Of a DNA stretch of 64,000 nucleotides, positions 53,936 through 62,244 are shown piece by piece. The notes beneath the pieces are model-generated. The model saw nothing but the letters and a program-made list of their open reading frames with translations. It did not search any database and was not told the origin of the DNA. Source of the stretch: Natrinema altunense (GTDB lineage: Archaea > Halobacteriota > Halobacteria > Halobacteriales > Natrialbaceae). Made by a program: the position numbers and the translations under genes. Location of the stretch: positions 124,001 through 188,000 of the forward strand of contig NZ_JNCS01000002.1 in the NCBI RefSeq assembly GCF_000731985.1, read 5' to 3'. How positions within the stretch are numbered: the first letter of the stretch is position 1; the number at the start of each line of letters is the position of its first letter.

Positions 53936-54142
53936 ATGCTCGAGCGACCGGACGCCGTCCTGACCCTGATCCCGCTGTTGGCGGTAAGCGGCCTCGCGGT
54001 TCGTACGCTGCTTGTGTCCCCAGGCGTCGGCACGGGACTGCTCACTGCACCGCTCGCGATCGCGGGCTACCTCGCCGCGCTCGCGCTCGTCTTCCTGGAA
54101 CTGCTCGCGTGGCCGGTCGCCGAGCGGATCGGCGACTCCTGA
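53936..54142 (+). CDS. Small two-helix membrane protein (68 aa)
   Basis: 68 residues: two helices ([20 protein letters not shown] and [24 protein letters not shown]) with a short GVGTG loop, ending AERIGDS. An AT-rich promoter with 'taattagatataatta' (53917-53932), containing two TAATTA units, lies immediately before the ATG. Family unknown. Confidence 0.6.
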   Translation: MLERPDAVLTLIPLLAVSGLAVRTLLVSPGVGTGLLTAPLAIAGYLAALALVFLELLAWPVAERIGDS

Positions 54143-54240
54143 TCGGAGACCGCCGACGAACCGGTCCGCGGAGCGATTCGGACCGAAGGGCGTCGCGACT
54201 CAACAGGTTTAAGAATCCGCTGGCGATAGAGTGGACCACT

Positions 54241-54504
54241 ATGGCCAAGAAAGGACAGGTCGGTAGCGCTGGCCGCTTCGGTGCCCGCTACGGCCGCGTC
54301 GCCCGACGTCGCGTCAGCGAGATCGAAGACGACATGGAAAACGCCGAGGTCGACGGCGACGACGTCACCCGCGTCGGCACCGGCATCTGGAAGAACGAGG
54401 AAACCGGCGAAGTTTTCACCGGCGGCGCGTACCGCCCCGAGACCCCCGCCGGCCGCACCGTCCAGCGCTCCATCCGCGCTGCCCTCGCAGAGGACGACGA
54501 CTAA
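54241..54504 (+). CDS. rpl37ae: Large-subunit ribosomal protein eL43 (L37Ae) lacking the zinc-ribbon cysteines
   Basis: 87 residues. [22 protein letters not shown] and the C-terminal [24 protein letters not shown] are clearly L37Ae. Where other archaea, including Haloarcula, have a CX2C...CX2C zinc ribbon, this protein has [15 protein letters not shown] and [12 protein letters not shown], with no cysteine anywhere. The fold must be held without zinc. It is first in the conserved L37Ae-RpoP-Pcc1 cluster. A TATA-like 'ggtttaag' lies at 54205-54212. Confidence 0.93.
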   Translation: MAKKGQVGSAGRFGARYGRVARRRVSEIEDDMENAEVDGDDVTRVGTGIWKNEETGEVFTGGAYRPETPAGRTVQRSIRAALAEDDD

Positions 54505-54522
54505 CGCCTTCCGAGACCCAGT

Positions 54523-54657
54523 ATGAGTTACAAATGCTCCCGCTGTAAACGCGACGTCCAACTCGACGAGTACGGCGGCGTCCGCTGTCCCTACTGCGGC
54601 CACCGCGTACTCCTGAAGGAACGCAGCCGGGACGTCAAGGAAGTCGACGTCCAGTAA
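54523..54657 (+). CDS. rpoP: DNA-directed RNA polymerase subunit P (RpoP/Rpb12)
   Basis: 44 residues: [19 protein letters not shown] then [21 protein letters not shown]. The four cysteines in CX2C...CX2C form the zinc site by which RpoP joins the Rpo3/Rpo10 platform of the archaeal RNA polymerase. Normal length. It follows L37Ae after 18 bases and precedes pcc1 by 5, so the three are almost certainly co-transcribed. Confidence 0.95.
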   Translation: MSYKCSRCKRDVQLDEYGGVRCPYCGHRVLLKERSRDVKEVDVQ

Positions 54658-54662
54658 CCGCC

Positions 54663-54929
54663 GTGTCTTCTCACGACGCGACACTCGAGTTCGACTACGA
54701 GACGCCGTCGCGTGCCGCACTCGTCGCCACGAGCGTCGCCCGCGAGATCGGCGAGATCGACGACGAGCGCTCGCGGACGACCCTCGAGCGGGACGGCTCG
54801 TGCGTTCGTATCGAGATCGACGCCGCGGACGTGGTCGCGCTCCGAGCGGCGCTGAACACCTGGTTCTCGCTGGTCGACGTCGCCGAACGGGCCGCTGACG
54901 CCGGCGAGGCCGTTCTCGCGTCCCAGTAG
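54663..54929 (+). CDS. pcc1: KEOPS complex subunit Pcc1
   Basis: 88 residues from a GTG at 54663. The conserved core LVATSVAREIGEIDDERSRTTLERDG and VRIEIDAADVVALRAALNTWFSLVDVAERA is Pcc1, which dimerises and bridges two Kae1-Bud32 units in the complex that makes N6-threonylcarbamoyladenosine at tRNA position 37. The rpoP-pcc1 linkage is common in archaea and supports the assignment. Confidence 0.9.
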   Translation: MSSHDATLEFDYETPSRAALVATSVAREIGEIDDERSRTTLERDGSCVRIEIDAADVVALRAALNTWFSLVDVAERAADAGEAVLASQ

Positions 54930-55036
54930 TCACGCTGGCTCGAGCCGAACGACCGGATCGATTCGCGTCGAATCCAGCGAGCCGGCCCTGTACCGGCAGG
55001 CAACGCGGTCTTCGTCGTCGTCGCCGAACCCGTCGT

Positions 55037-55579
55037 ATGGCCGACCGGAACGAAACGTGGCTCGGACTGCGGCGGGACGCCAAGCCGCTGGTGCTCGCCG
55101 GCCTCGCGCTCGGGCTGGGTTTTGGCGGTTTCTTCGACGGCATCGTCTTCCACCAGATCCTCCAACTCCACCACATGCTGTCGTCCTATCCGGACGCGAG
55201 CGTCGCGACCGATCTCGAACTCAACGTGATGGCCGACGGCCTCTTCCACCTCGCGACGTACGTGTTCACCGTCATCGGCGTCGTGCTACTCTCGCGAGCG
55301 TGGCGCTTTCATCCGGTGCCGAACTCCGGGCGGACGCTACTGGGCGCAGTGATCATGGGCTGGGGCGGTTTCAACCTCGTCGAAGGACTAGTGAGTCACC
55401 AACTGCTCGGTATTCACCACGTCTGGCCTGCCGGCCCGGGACCGATCGTCCTCTGGGACGCGATTTTCCTGCTCTGGGGCGCGCTCTTCCTCGGCGGCGG
55501 CTATCTCGTGATCCGAACCGACAGCGCGGCGACGCCGACGGCCGGCGACGAAGCGGTCGCGACGGACGGCCGCGGCTAG
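55037..55579 (+). CDS. DUF2243 membrane protein
   Basis: 180 residues with four helices: PLVLAGLALGLGFGGFFDGIVFHQILQLHHM, GLFHLATYVFTVIGVVLLS, LLGAVIMGWGGFNLVEGLVSHQLLGIHHV and LWDAIFLLWGALFLGGGYLV. The paired FDGIVFHQILQLHH and VEGLVSHQLLGIHH motifs are internal repeats with conserved histidines, characteristic of DUF2243; they may bind a metal or heme in the membrane. Unrelated in function to its information-processing neighbours, so probably an inserted or separately transcribed gene. Confidence 0.82.
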   Translation: MADRNETWLGLRRDAKPLVLAGLALGLGFGGFFDGIVFHQILQLHHMLSSYPDASVATDLELNVMADGLFHLATYVFTVIGVVLLSRAWRFHPVPNSGRTLLGAVIMGWGGFNLVEGLVSHQLLGIHHVWPAGPGPIVLWDAIFLLWGALFLGGGYLVIRTDSAATPTAGDEAVATDGRG

Positions 55580-55645
55580 GGGGGTCGGACCCCTAGACGG
55601 AAGACAAAGCTTGGCTTTATCAGTCCGGAGGGCGACGGTCGAGAT

Positions 55646-56041
55646 ATGCAAGGAAACCTGCCGCCGGAAGCACAAGAGAAAATCGAGCAGCTACAGGACC
55701 TGCAGGAGACGGCACAGGAAGTCGCCGTCCAGAAACAGGAAGCCGAATCGGGTCTCACCGAGGCACAGAACGCCCTCGACGAACTCGAGAACATCGACGA
55801 AGGGACGACCATGTACCGGAACGTCGGCGAACTCCTCGTCGAGACCGACTACGAGCAGGCCGAGGAGGACCTCGAGGACAAGGTCGACTCCCTCGAGATC
55901 CGACTCGAGACCCTCGAGAAACAGGAAGAGCGCGTACAGGACCAGTTCGAGAGCCTCCAGGAGGAACTCGAGGACCTGCTCGGCGGCGGCATGGGCGGCG
56001 GCCCGGCCGGCCCCGGCGGCCCGGGCGCTGGCGGCGCATAA
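55646..56041 (+). CDS. pfdB: Prefoldin subunit beta
   Basis: 131 residues. An N-terminal coiled coil ([46 protein letters not shown]), the central hairpin [19 protein letters not shown], and the C-terminal coiled coil are the prefoldin beta pattern; a Gly/Pro-rich tail ([19 protein letters not shown]) is unusual but common in haloarchaea. It joins PfdA to carry unfolded proteins to the thermosome. The stop abuts the DUF3194 start directly. Confidence 0.93.
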   Translation: MQGNLPPEAQEKIEQLQDLQETAQEVAVQKQEAESGLTEAQNALDELENIDEGTTMYRNVGELLVETDYEQAEEDLEDKVDSLEIRLETLEKQEERVQDQFESLQEELEDLLGGGMGGGPAGPGGPGAGGA

Positions 56042-56293
56042 ATGCCGACTGAGGAACCGTCGGACGAGACCGTCGTCCAGACGGCCTCGGACGCCGCGGA
56101 AGGCGTCATCTTCTCACAGTACAAACAGTCCGACGTGCGCGATTACGACGTGACCGTCGTCTTCGAGGACGGCATCCTCGAGGTCGATGTCTATCTCAAC
56201 GCGCCCGAGGACGACGAGGCCGACCCCGAACGGGTCGCCGACGACGCCGCGCTCGCGGCGCGAGAGGCGGTCGACGACCTGTTCGAGGCGTAG
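56042..56293 (+). CDS. DUF3194 protein
   Basis: 83 residues starting immediately after the pfdB stop. It is acidic, with a beta-hairpin core (VRDYDVTVVFEDGILEVDVYLNAPEDD) and a final helix AALAAREAVDDLFEA. Genes of this family sit next to prefoldin beta throughout the archaea, which supports the call. Its biochemical role is unknown; involvement in protein folding or translation is suggested only by context. Confidence 0.88.
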   Translation: MPTEEPSDETVVQTASDAAEGVIFSQYKQSDVRDYDVTVVFEDGILEVDVYLNAPEDDEADPERVADDAALAAREAVDDLFEA

Positions 56294-56354
56294 CCGACTG
56301 GTCCGGTCCGTCCGGATGTCGTTCTCCCCCCGGCACACCGACGGAGAGCGACCG

Positions 56355-58685
56355 CTACGTCCGAGAGCCACCAGGTGCGAGCAACTCGATCGGATGCGGA
56401 ACGTCCCGCTCGAGCAGCGTCTCGAGCTGATCGCCACAGGAGGTTCCGGAGGCGACGACGGTCTCCGTGTCCGCGACCTGTCCGGCCAGCCGCTCGCCGA
56501 CGTCCAGGCTGAGTTCGTAGTACTCCCGCTTGTAGCCGAACGAGCCGGCCATGCCACAACACTCGGCGCTCGAGGTCTCGGGTGCGTAGCCACAGCGCTC
56601 GAGGACGGCGACGGTGGGCGCTTCGAGATCGAGCGTCCGCTGTTGACAGTGGGAGTGGTAGGCAACTGGCTCGGAACCGGTGCCGGTCGACAGGGCCATC
56701 GGCTCGGCCCCGTTCTCGAGGAGTCCGTAGACGTACTCACAGATCTCGTAGCTGCCGTCACGGAGGCGCTCGTACGATTCTTCAGGCAGGAGGCGCTCGT
56801 ACTCGCGGTGCATCGCGGCCAGATCGGAGGGTTCGATGACGACCACGTCCCGGCCGGCATCGAGGTCCTCGGCCAGTGCGGCGTAGAGCCGACTGGCCTG
56901 CCGGTCTGCCGTGGCAATCAGTCCCTGGGAAAGCGCCGCGCGACCGCTCTCGGGGAGGTCGGGGACTCGCACCGGAACCCCCAGCGCCTCGAGCGCGCGG
57001 ACGGCGGCCTTCCCGCGGTCGACATCGACGTAGTTCGTGTAGACGTCGGAGTAGAGAACGACCTCGCGGTCGACATCGGCGCTACTGTCTCGGGAGTTCG
57101 CTCGCGCTGCCCGTCGACTCGAGGCCTCCGTGCCGCCTCGCTCTTCGAACCAGTCGACGAGCGACTCCCGTTGGAACGTCGGCAGATCGCGCCGCCGGTC
57201 GATCCCGAGGGTGCGCTCGAGCGCCGCGCGGACGGGGTCGGCGTCGGCGAGCCAGTTCGAGACGGGGGCGGTCGCGCTGGCGGCCTTCGCGACGGTGCCG
57301 ATGTTGCCGAAGAAGCGCTTGCCGGGGTCGAGCCCGCCCGACTCCGCGTCGGGCGTGAGGCCGTCGACGAGGAAGTCGTACGTCTCGGGTTCGTCGCTGC
57401 GGTTGATCCGATCCCTCACGACGGTGTTGATCCACGGAATGTCGATCTTCACCGGGCAGGCATCGACGCAGTTCGTACAGCCGGTACAGAGGTCGTTGAA
57501 CTCGGCCGCGGACTCCTGACCGTGAACGCCGGCCTCCCAGCCGGTGGCGATCCCGCCGGAGTAGGTCTCGCCGCCGAAGCCGTGGCCGCCGACGGACTGG
57601 AAGTTCGCACACGAGTTCGAACACGCGCCACAGCGGATGCAGTATAACGTTTCCCGGAGCTGGTCGTCCTCGCGCATGTCCGTACGGCCGTTGTCCAGCA
57701 GGACGAGGTGGAAGTCCCGATCGGGATCGCCGGTCCCGGCCGCCGCATCGGGCTCGTCGGCTGCCCCCTCGCCGTCGCCCGTGATCGGCTCGTCCGGAGC
57801 GTCGAAGTCCAGCGTCGGCGAGTCGGTCGGCGGCGACAGCATCGTCACGTACTGGGAGATCGGTTGACCGGTCGCGCTCTTGGCGATGATATCGACGAAC
57901 GGCTCGAGGTCCGACAGCGTCGGGATCAGTTTCTCGACGCCCGCGACCGCGACGTGTGTGTCCGGCGTGACCGCACACTTCCGGGCGTTGCCCTCGTTCG
58001 TGACCAGCGCGATCGTCCCGCTGTTGGCGACGACGAAGTTCGCGCCGGTGACTCCCACATCGGCTCTCTCGATGCTCTCGCCGAGGCGATCGCGTGCGAA
58101 CCGCGTCAACTCCGTGGCCGTCTCGAAGGGATCGTCGGGAGCGAACCGCTCGTTGAACAGGTCGGCGATCTCCTCGCGGGAAATGTGCATCGCCGGCCCG
58201 ACGATGTGGGAGGGCGTCTCGTCCGCGATTTGGAGGGCCCACTCGCCCAGATCGGTCTCGGTGACATCGATCCCGTCGGCCTCGAGCGCATCGTTGAGAT
58301 CGATCTCCTCGGTCGTCATGGACTTCGATTTGACGACTGACGGCGTCACAGCGGCCGCATCGCCGTCGGTACCGTCCGCGGCCTCGCGGTTGACCACGTC
58401 GGCTACGTACGCGTTCGCGTCCGCGGCGTCGTCCGCGACGTAGACGGTCCCGCCGTTTTCCTCGACGGCTTCGCGGACCGTTTCGATCAACTCGGGGAGC
58501 CGATCGATAGCGGCTTCCTTGATCGATCGCGCCTCGGTCCGCAGTTCTTCGAGGTCGTCGGTTCCGCCGTAAGTCTCCTTTCGCCGGGCGTTCGAGGCGC
58601 TCGCGTGGGCGTGGATCGCCGGTCCCTCCGTCTCGAGCAGGTGTCGAATCCGGTCGGCCCGCTCCGATCGCGTGCGTTGGGCCAT
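56355..58685 (-). CDS. LutB-LutA-like fusion: LUD domain, two 4Fe-4S clusters, CCG domains
   Basis: 776 residues. Residues 1-320 are a LUD domain (TPSVVKSKSMTTEEIDLNDAL, GANFVVANSGTIALVTNEGN). Two 4Fe-4S motifs follow: CIRCGACSNSCANF and CTGCTNCVDACPVKID. The C-terminal third is CCG-like; its second unit is intact (SHCQQRTLDLE and ECCGMAGSFGYKREYY, SGTSCGDQL), but the first (VVLYSDVYTNYVDV and PDLPESGRAAL) lacks the usual cysteines. It resembles lactate- or glycolate-utilisation oxidoreductase subunits. The LUD (LutC-like) gene at 58687 ends 1 base upstream on the same strand, so the two form an operon. Confidence 0.85.
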   Translation of the reverse strand: MAQRTRSERADRIRHLLETEGPAIHAHASASNARRKETYGGTDDLEELRTEARSIKEAAIDRLPELIETVREAVEENGGTVYVADDAADANAYVADVVNREAADGTDGDAAAVTPSVVKSKSMTTEEIDLNDALEADGIDVTETDLGEWALQIADETPSHIVGPAMHISREEIADLFNERFAPDDPFETATELTRFARDRLGESIERADVGVTGANFVVANSGTIALVTNEGNARKCAVTPDTHVAVAGVEKLIPTLSDLEPFVDIIAKSATGQPISQYVTMLSPPTDSPTLDFDAPDEPITGDGEGAADEPDAAAGTGDPDRDFHLVLLDNGRTDMREDDQLRETLYCIRCGACSNSCANFQSVGGHGFGGETYSGGIATGWEAGVHGQESAAEFNDLCTGCTNCVDACPVKIDIPWINTVVRDRINRSDEPETYDFLVDGLTPDAESGGLDPGKRFFGNIGTVAKAASATAPVSNWLADADPVRAALERTLGIDRRRDLPTFQRESLVDWFEERGGTEASSRRAARANSRDSSADVDREVVLYSDVYTNYVDVDRGKAAVRALEALGVPVRVPDLPESGRAALSQGLIATADRQASRLYAALAEDLDAGRDVVVIEPSDLAAMHREYERLLPEESYERLRDGSYEICEYVYGLLENGAEPMALSTGTGSEPVAYHSHCQQRTLDLEAPTVAVLERCGYAPETSSAECCGMAGSFGYKREYYELSLDVGERLAGQVADTETVVASGTSCGDQLETLLERDVPHPIELLAPGGSRT

Positions 58686-58686
58686 C

Positions 58687-59193
58687 CTATCGATCCTCCA
58701 GAACGATCACGTGAACGTCGCCGGGGCCGTGGACGCCGTGGACGAGGTCGCCCATGTCGGCGGTCGCGCTCCGGCCGGTCGCGAAGACGACGCTGTCCCG
58801 GCCCGCGTCGAACCCGTCGGCGAGTCGGTCGAAGCCGGCGCTGAGATCGGGGACGATATCGCTCTCCGCGACGACGGCAACGTGTCGCTCCGGGTAGAGA
58901 CTGATCGGTTCCGCGCCGTCGGCCGTCGACTCGACGGCGACCGTGCCGTATTCCGCGATCGCGAACCCGACCGGGGTGATGCCGGTCCGTGCGGCCGTCA
59001 GTTCGGTGGCCGTCGGATCGGTCGTCACCGACGCCGGGAGGGCTACGCCGTCGAAGGGGAGGTGGACGCCGATCACTGGTTCCGCAGCGATCGTTTCGAT
59101 CCGTTCGCTCGCGTCGGCGGCCGTCACGCGCTCGAGTCCCACCTCGAGTCCCTCGAGTACGCGTTCGAACCGGCCGACAGTGTCGACTGTCAT
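58687..59193 (-). CDS. LUD-domain protein (LutC-like)
   Basis: 168 residues. The LUD fold is shown by IGVHLPFDGVALPASV, GITPVGFAIAEYGTVAVES, and GRSATADMGDLVHGVHGPGDVHVIVLED, where SATADI/M-G...G-x-HGP is the family signature. LutC works with LutA and LutB in L-lactate oxidation in bacteria; here it precedes the fused LutB-LutA-like gene by 1 base. Substrate (lactate or a related 2-hydroxyacid) is inferred from the pair. No permease is adjacent. Confidence 0.88.
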   Translation of the reverse strand: MTVDTVGRFERVLEGLEVGLERVTAADASERIETIAAEPVIGVHLPFDGVALPASVTTDPTATELTAARTGITPVGFAIAEYGTVAVESTADGAEPISLYPERHVAVVAESDIVPDLSAGFDRLADGFDAGRDSVVFATGRSATADMGDLVHGVHGPGDVHVIVLEDR

Positions 59194-59299
59194 CGCGTCT
59201 CATGTCCGGGCGAACGGTAAAGACACTGATGGTCAGTACGTTGCCATGTCGTGACGGCACAGTGGCCCGACTCGGTCGCGACTCGGAGCGGCCGCGTGA

Positions 59300-59854
59300 C
59301 TACCGCGATTCGCAGATCGCCAGGAAGTTCTCGAAGATCTCGTCGCCCTCCTCGGTGTGGGCGACCTCGGGGTGCCACTGGACGCCGTAGAGATCGCGGT
59401 CGGTGTCGCTCATCGCTTCGACGTTACAGACGTCGCTTTTCGCCGTCAGTTCGAAGCCCGCCGGCAGTTCCGTGACCTCGTCGGCGTGACTCGCCCAGAC
59501 GCGGGTTTCGGGGTGCAGCGAACCGGTCAGCGGGTCGTCTTCGTCGACGATGTCGACGGTCACGTCGGCGTACCCGCCGTACTCGCCGCTCCCGACGCTG
59601 CCCCCGAGTTCGGCGGCGATCAGTTGCATTCCCAGGCAGATGCCCAGGACCGGCACGTCCGCCTCGAGATAGGCCGGCGACTCCCCGATCCGATCCATGT
59701 CCGGGCCACCCGAGAGGACGACGCCGTCGGCATCGACGTCTGCCGGCGGCGTCTCGTTGTCGATCAATTCCGTGTCGACGCCGAGATCGCGAAGCGCCCG
59801 GCGCTCCAAGTGGGTAAACTGTCCGTGGTTGTCCACCACGACGATCTTCGTCAT
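59300..59854 (-). CDS. guaA: GMP synthase, glutaminase subunit
   Basis: 184 residues from the ATG at 59854 (MTKIVVVDNHGQFTHLERRA). The class I glutamine-amidotransferase triad is present: nucleophile Cys in GICLGMQLIAAEL, and His/Glu in YGVQWHPEVAHTEEG. In archaea GMP synthase has separate glutaminase and synthetase (PP-loop) chains; this is the former, feeding ammonia to XMP amination. The synthetase gene is not in this window. The frame upstream to 60232 is Arg-rich and rejected. Confidence 0.92.
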   Translation of the reverse strand: MTKIVVVDNHGQFTHLERRALRDLGVDTELIDNETPPADVDADGVVLSGGPDMDRIGESPAYLEADVPVLGICLGMQLIAAELGGSVGSGEYGGYADVTVDIVDEDDPLTGSLHPETRVWASHADEVTELPAGFELTAKSDVCNVEAMSDTDRDLYGVQWHPEVAHTEEGDEIFENFLAICESR

Positions 59855-60068
59855 TGGGTGCCCGTAGCGGCCCACCCGATAAAAGCGGTCCGAAAACCGT
59901 TCTCGGCGTCGGTGGCGACGACGATCGCAGCGAGGCACACGGATAGTGTCCGACGGGGTATGGATGTGACGGGGGGATCGGGAAGCCGGATACACATCGC
60001 GACGGAAACAGCGAACTTCGACTCGGTGTTCCGGTATGTTTATGCGTTCGTCACCGGTTACAACTGAC

Positions 60069-60206
60069 ATGGCAGTCGATCTCAGTGAATTCGAGCATCC
60101 GTCGTGGCTCACTGCGGCAGGAACGGGTATCGGGTATGTCGCCATTCTCGGGCTGCTGACACTGCTGATGTTCGTCGTTCCGTGGCTCGTCTTCTCGGCG
60201 CTGTAA
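60069..60206 (+). CDS. Small single-pass membrane protein (45 aa)
   Basis: 45 residues from the ATG at 60069 (MAVDLSEFEHPSWLTAAGTG) with a helix IGYVAILGLLTLLMFVVPWLVF ending SAL. 'ggtatgtttatgcg' at 60031-60044 contains a TATA-like element about 30 bases ahead. Function unknown, one of three small membrane proteins of this kind here. Confidence 0.6.
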   Translation: MAVDLSEFEHPSWLTAAGTGIGYVAILGLLTLLMFVVPWLVFSAL

Positions 60207-60431
60207 CGTCGACCCGGCGTTCCGACGGACAACGCGCTGCCAGTCGGCCTTCTCGGTCCCTGCCGGGAGCGTCAAGCGGTACGATCGCCCGTCAGCTACT
60301 GCGGCCGCAACTATCCTCGCCAGCGAGAACACAGCGGTGAGTCCACACTGCGACCGACCGACGACGGTACCGCCGTCGCTCGAGGGACGGCAAACCGAAA
60401 GAGGAGAACTGCTGTCGACTTCGGGGGGCGT

Positions 60432-61649
60432 TCAGGCGAACGTCTTCGAGACCTCTTCGGACTCGTCGGATTCGGCCTCGACCTTGTCCCAGGCGCTACG
60501 GAAGTCCTCCATCCGGATCTCGGTGCGGTCGTCGCGGATGGCGAACATGCCGGCCTCGGTACAGACGGCTTTGATGTCGGCACCGGAGGCGTTGTCGGCC
60601 TCGGCGGCCAGTTCGGCGAACTCGACGTCGTCGGCGACGTTCATGCCGCGGGTGTGGATCTCGAAGATGATCTCGCGACCCTCCGCGTTCGGCTTGGGCA
60701 CTTCGATCAGGCGATCGAACCGGCCGGGACGGAGAATGGCGCGGTCGAGCATGTCGAAGCGGTTGGTGGCGGCGATGATGCGGATCTCGCCGCGCTCCTC
60801 GAAGCCGTCCATCTCGGAGAGCAGTTGCATCATCGTCCGCTGGACCTCGGCGTCGCCGGAGGTCTTGGATTCGGTTCGCTTGGCCGCGATGGCGTCGATC
60901 TCGTCGATGAAGATGACGGCGGGCTCGTGTTCGCGGGCGACGTCGAAGAGGTCACGAACGAGTTTCGCGCCCTCGCCGATGAACTTGTGGACCAGTTCCG
61001 AGCCGGCCATTTTGATGAAGGTGGCGTCGGTCTGGTTGGCGACGGCCTTGGCGAGCATCGTCTTCCCCGTGCCCGGCGGCCCGTAGAGGAGGACACCGCT
61101 GGGCGGATCGATCCCGACGTCGTCGAACATCTCGGGCTTCTCGAGGGGCATCTCGACGGTCTCGCGGACCTCCTGCATCTGCTCTTCGAGCCCGCCGATG
61201 TCCTCGTAGCTGACGTCCGGGCTCTCGGTGACTTCCATCACGCGGGCGCGGACGTCGGTCTCGTTCGAGAGGGGCTTGACGATCGACAGCGAGTTGTTGA
61301 CCGCGACCCGGGCGTCGGGTTCGATGTCCGCGCGCATCTCGTCGGTGACTTCCGTCAGCGCCTCCTGGTTGTTCCCGTGTTGTTTGATGATGACGCCCTC
61401 GTCCGTGACTTCCTGGACGGTGGCGACGAACAGCGGGGACTGTTTGAGTTTCTTGTTCTCGTGTGTGAGACGTTCGAGTTTCTGCTGGTACTTGTTGTTC
61501 TCGGCGTTGGCGTCGAGGAGTTTGTCGCGCATCTCCTCGTTTTGCGCTTCGAGGATCTCCAGCCGTTCCTCGAGCGCCTGGATTTTCTCCTGTTGGGACG
61601 CCTCGTCCTCGTCGTATGGGAGGTCGACGTCGTCCACGGTGTCACTCAT
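60432..61649 (-). CDS. pan: Proteasome-activating nucleotidase PAN
   Basis: 405 residues from the ATG at 61649 (MSDTVDDVDLPYDEDEASQQ). A coiled coil (about 20-70), an OB-like domain, and the AAA module with Walker A GPPGTGKT, Walker B VIFIDEIDAI and the second region of homology NRFDMLDRAILRPGRFDRL. It unfolds substrates for the archaeal 20S proteasome. The C-terminus ends SKTFA, which is not the usual hydrophobic-Tyr-X docking motif; docking to the proteasome may differ or use a partner PAN. A longer frame to 61697 is rejected. The promoter is shared with the divergent HTH gene. Confidence 0.93.
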   Translation of the reverse strand: MSDTVDDVDLPYDEDEASQQEKIQALEERLEILEAQNEEMRDKLLDANAENNKYQQKLERLTHENKKLKQSPLFVATVQEVTDEGVIIKQHGNNQEALTEVTDEMRADIEPDARVAVNNSLSIVKPLSNETDVRARVMEVTESPDVSYEDIGGLEEQMQEVRETVEMPLEKPEMFDDVGIDPPSGVLLYGPPGTGKTMLAKAVANQTDATFIKMAGSELVHKFIGEGAKLVRDLFDVAREHEPAVIFIDEIDAIAAKRTESKTSGDAEVQRTMMQLLSEMDGFEERGEIRIIAATNRFDMLDRAILRPGRFDRLIEVPKPNAEGREIIFEIHTRGMNVADDVEFAELAAEADNASGADIKAVCTEAGMFAIRDDRTEIRMEDFRSAWDKVEAESDESEEVSKTFA

Positions 61650-61775
61650 TACCCGCCCTTTGGGTGCTGGTTCATAAGAGACTTCGGGTAGGTGCATTCG
61701 TCCTCGAAATATAACCGTAGGATATTAAATCGAATAGCAAATATTATTACTCTGTATTCGGAATGGGAGAGTAGG

Positions 61776-62045
61776 ATGAGTGCTTCAGAGCGGTTTCGAC
61801 AGGAGACTACCGAGCGCGGAACGTGGGACGACGTCCGAGACCTGCCGCCGAGCGCGAAACTCGTCGCGAAGGTCCTCGAGTACAACGACACGATGACCCA
61901 GCAACAGATCGCCGACGAGACGCTGCTGCCTTCCCGGACGGTCCGGTACGCGTTAAACCGACTCGACGAGGAGAACGTCATCGACTCGCGGTTCTCGTTT
62001 TCCGACGCTCGCAAGCGACTCTACAGTCTGGACGTTCGATCGTAA
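61776..62045 (+). CDS. Small winged-helix regulator (MarR/HTH-like)
   Basis: 89 residues from the ATG at 61776 (MSASERFRQETTERGTWDDV). KLVAKVLEYNDTMTQQQIADETLLPSRTVRYALNRLDEENVIDSRFSF is a classic winged HTH with recognition helix SRTVRYALNRL. Divergent from pan across a 126-base AT-rich region (around 61735-61760), so it might regulate pan or itself. The upstream frame to 61692 is rejected. Closely similar small regulators are common in haloarchaea. Confidence 0.85.
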   Translation: MSASERFRQETTERGTWDDVRDLPPSAKLVAKVLEYNDTMTQQQIADETLLPSRTVRYALNRLDEENVIDSRFSFSDARKRLYSLDVRS

Positions 62046-62244
62046 CGGGCGACCGCGCCTGCTGCCGACGGACTGCGTTTTCTCTGGAGAGCGTCTCCGC
62101 GTCGTCTCGATATCGTCGTCCGAGTTCTACAGCGGCCCGGCCCATCGTCCCATCCCGACTGCCGTCAGTTCCGTCTGACGTATCGCTTTTACTTTCACTC
62201 CGGTGACGGAACCCATTTACGACGGGCTCGCAAACGACTGGCCA

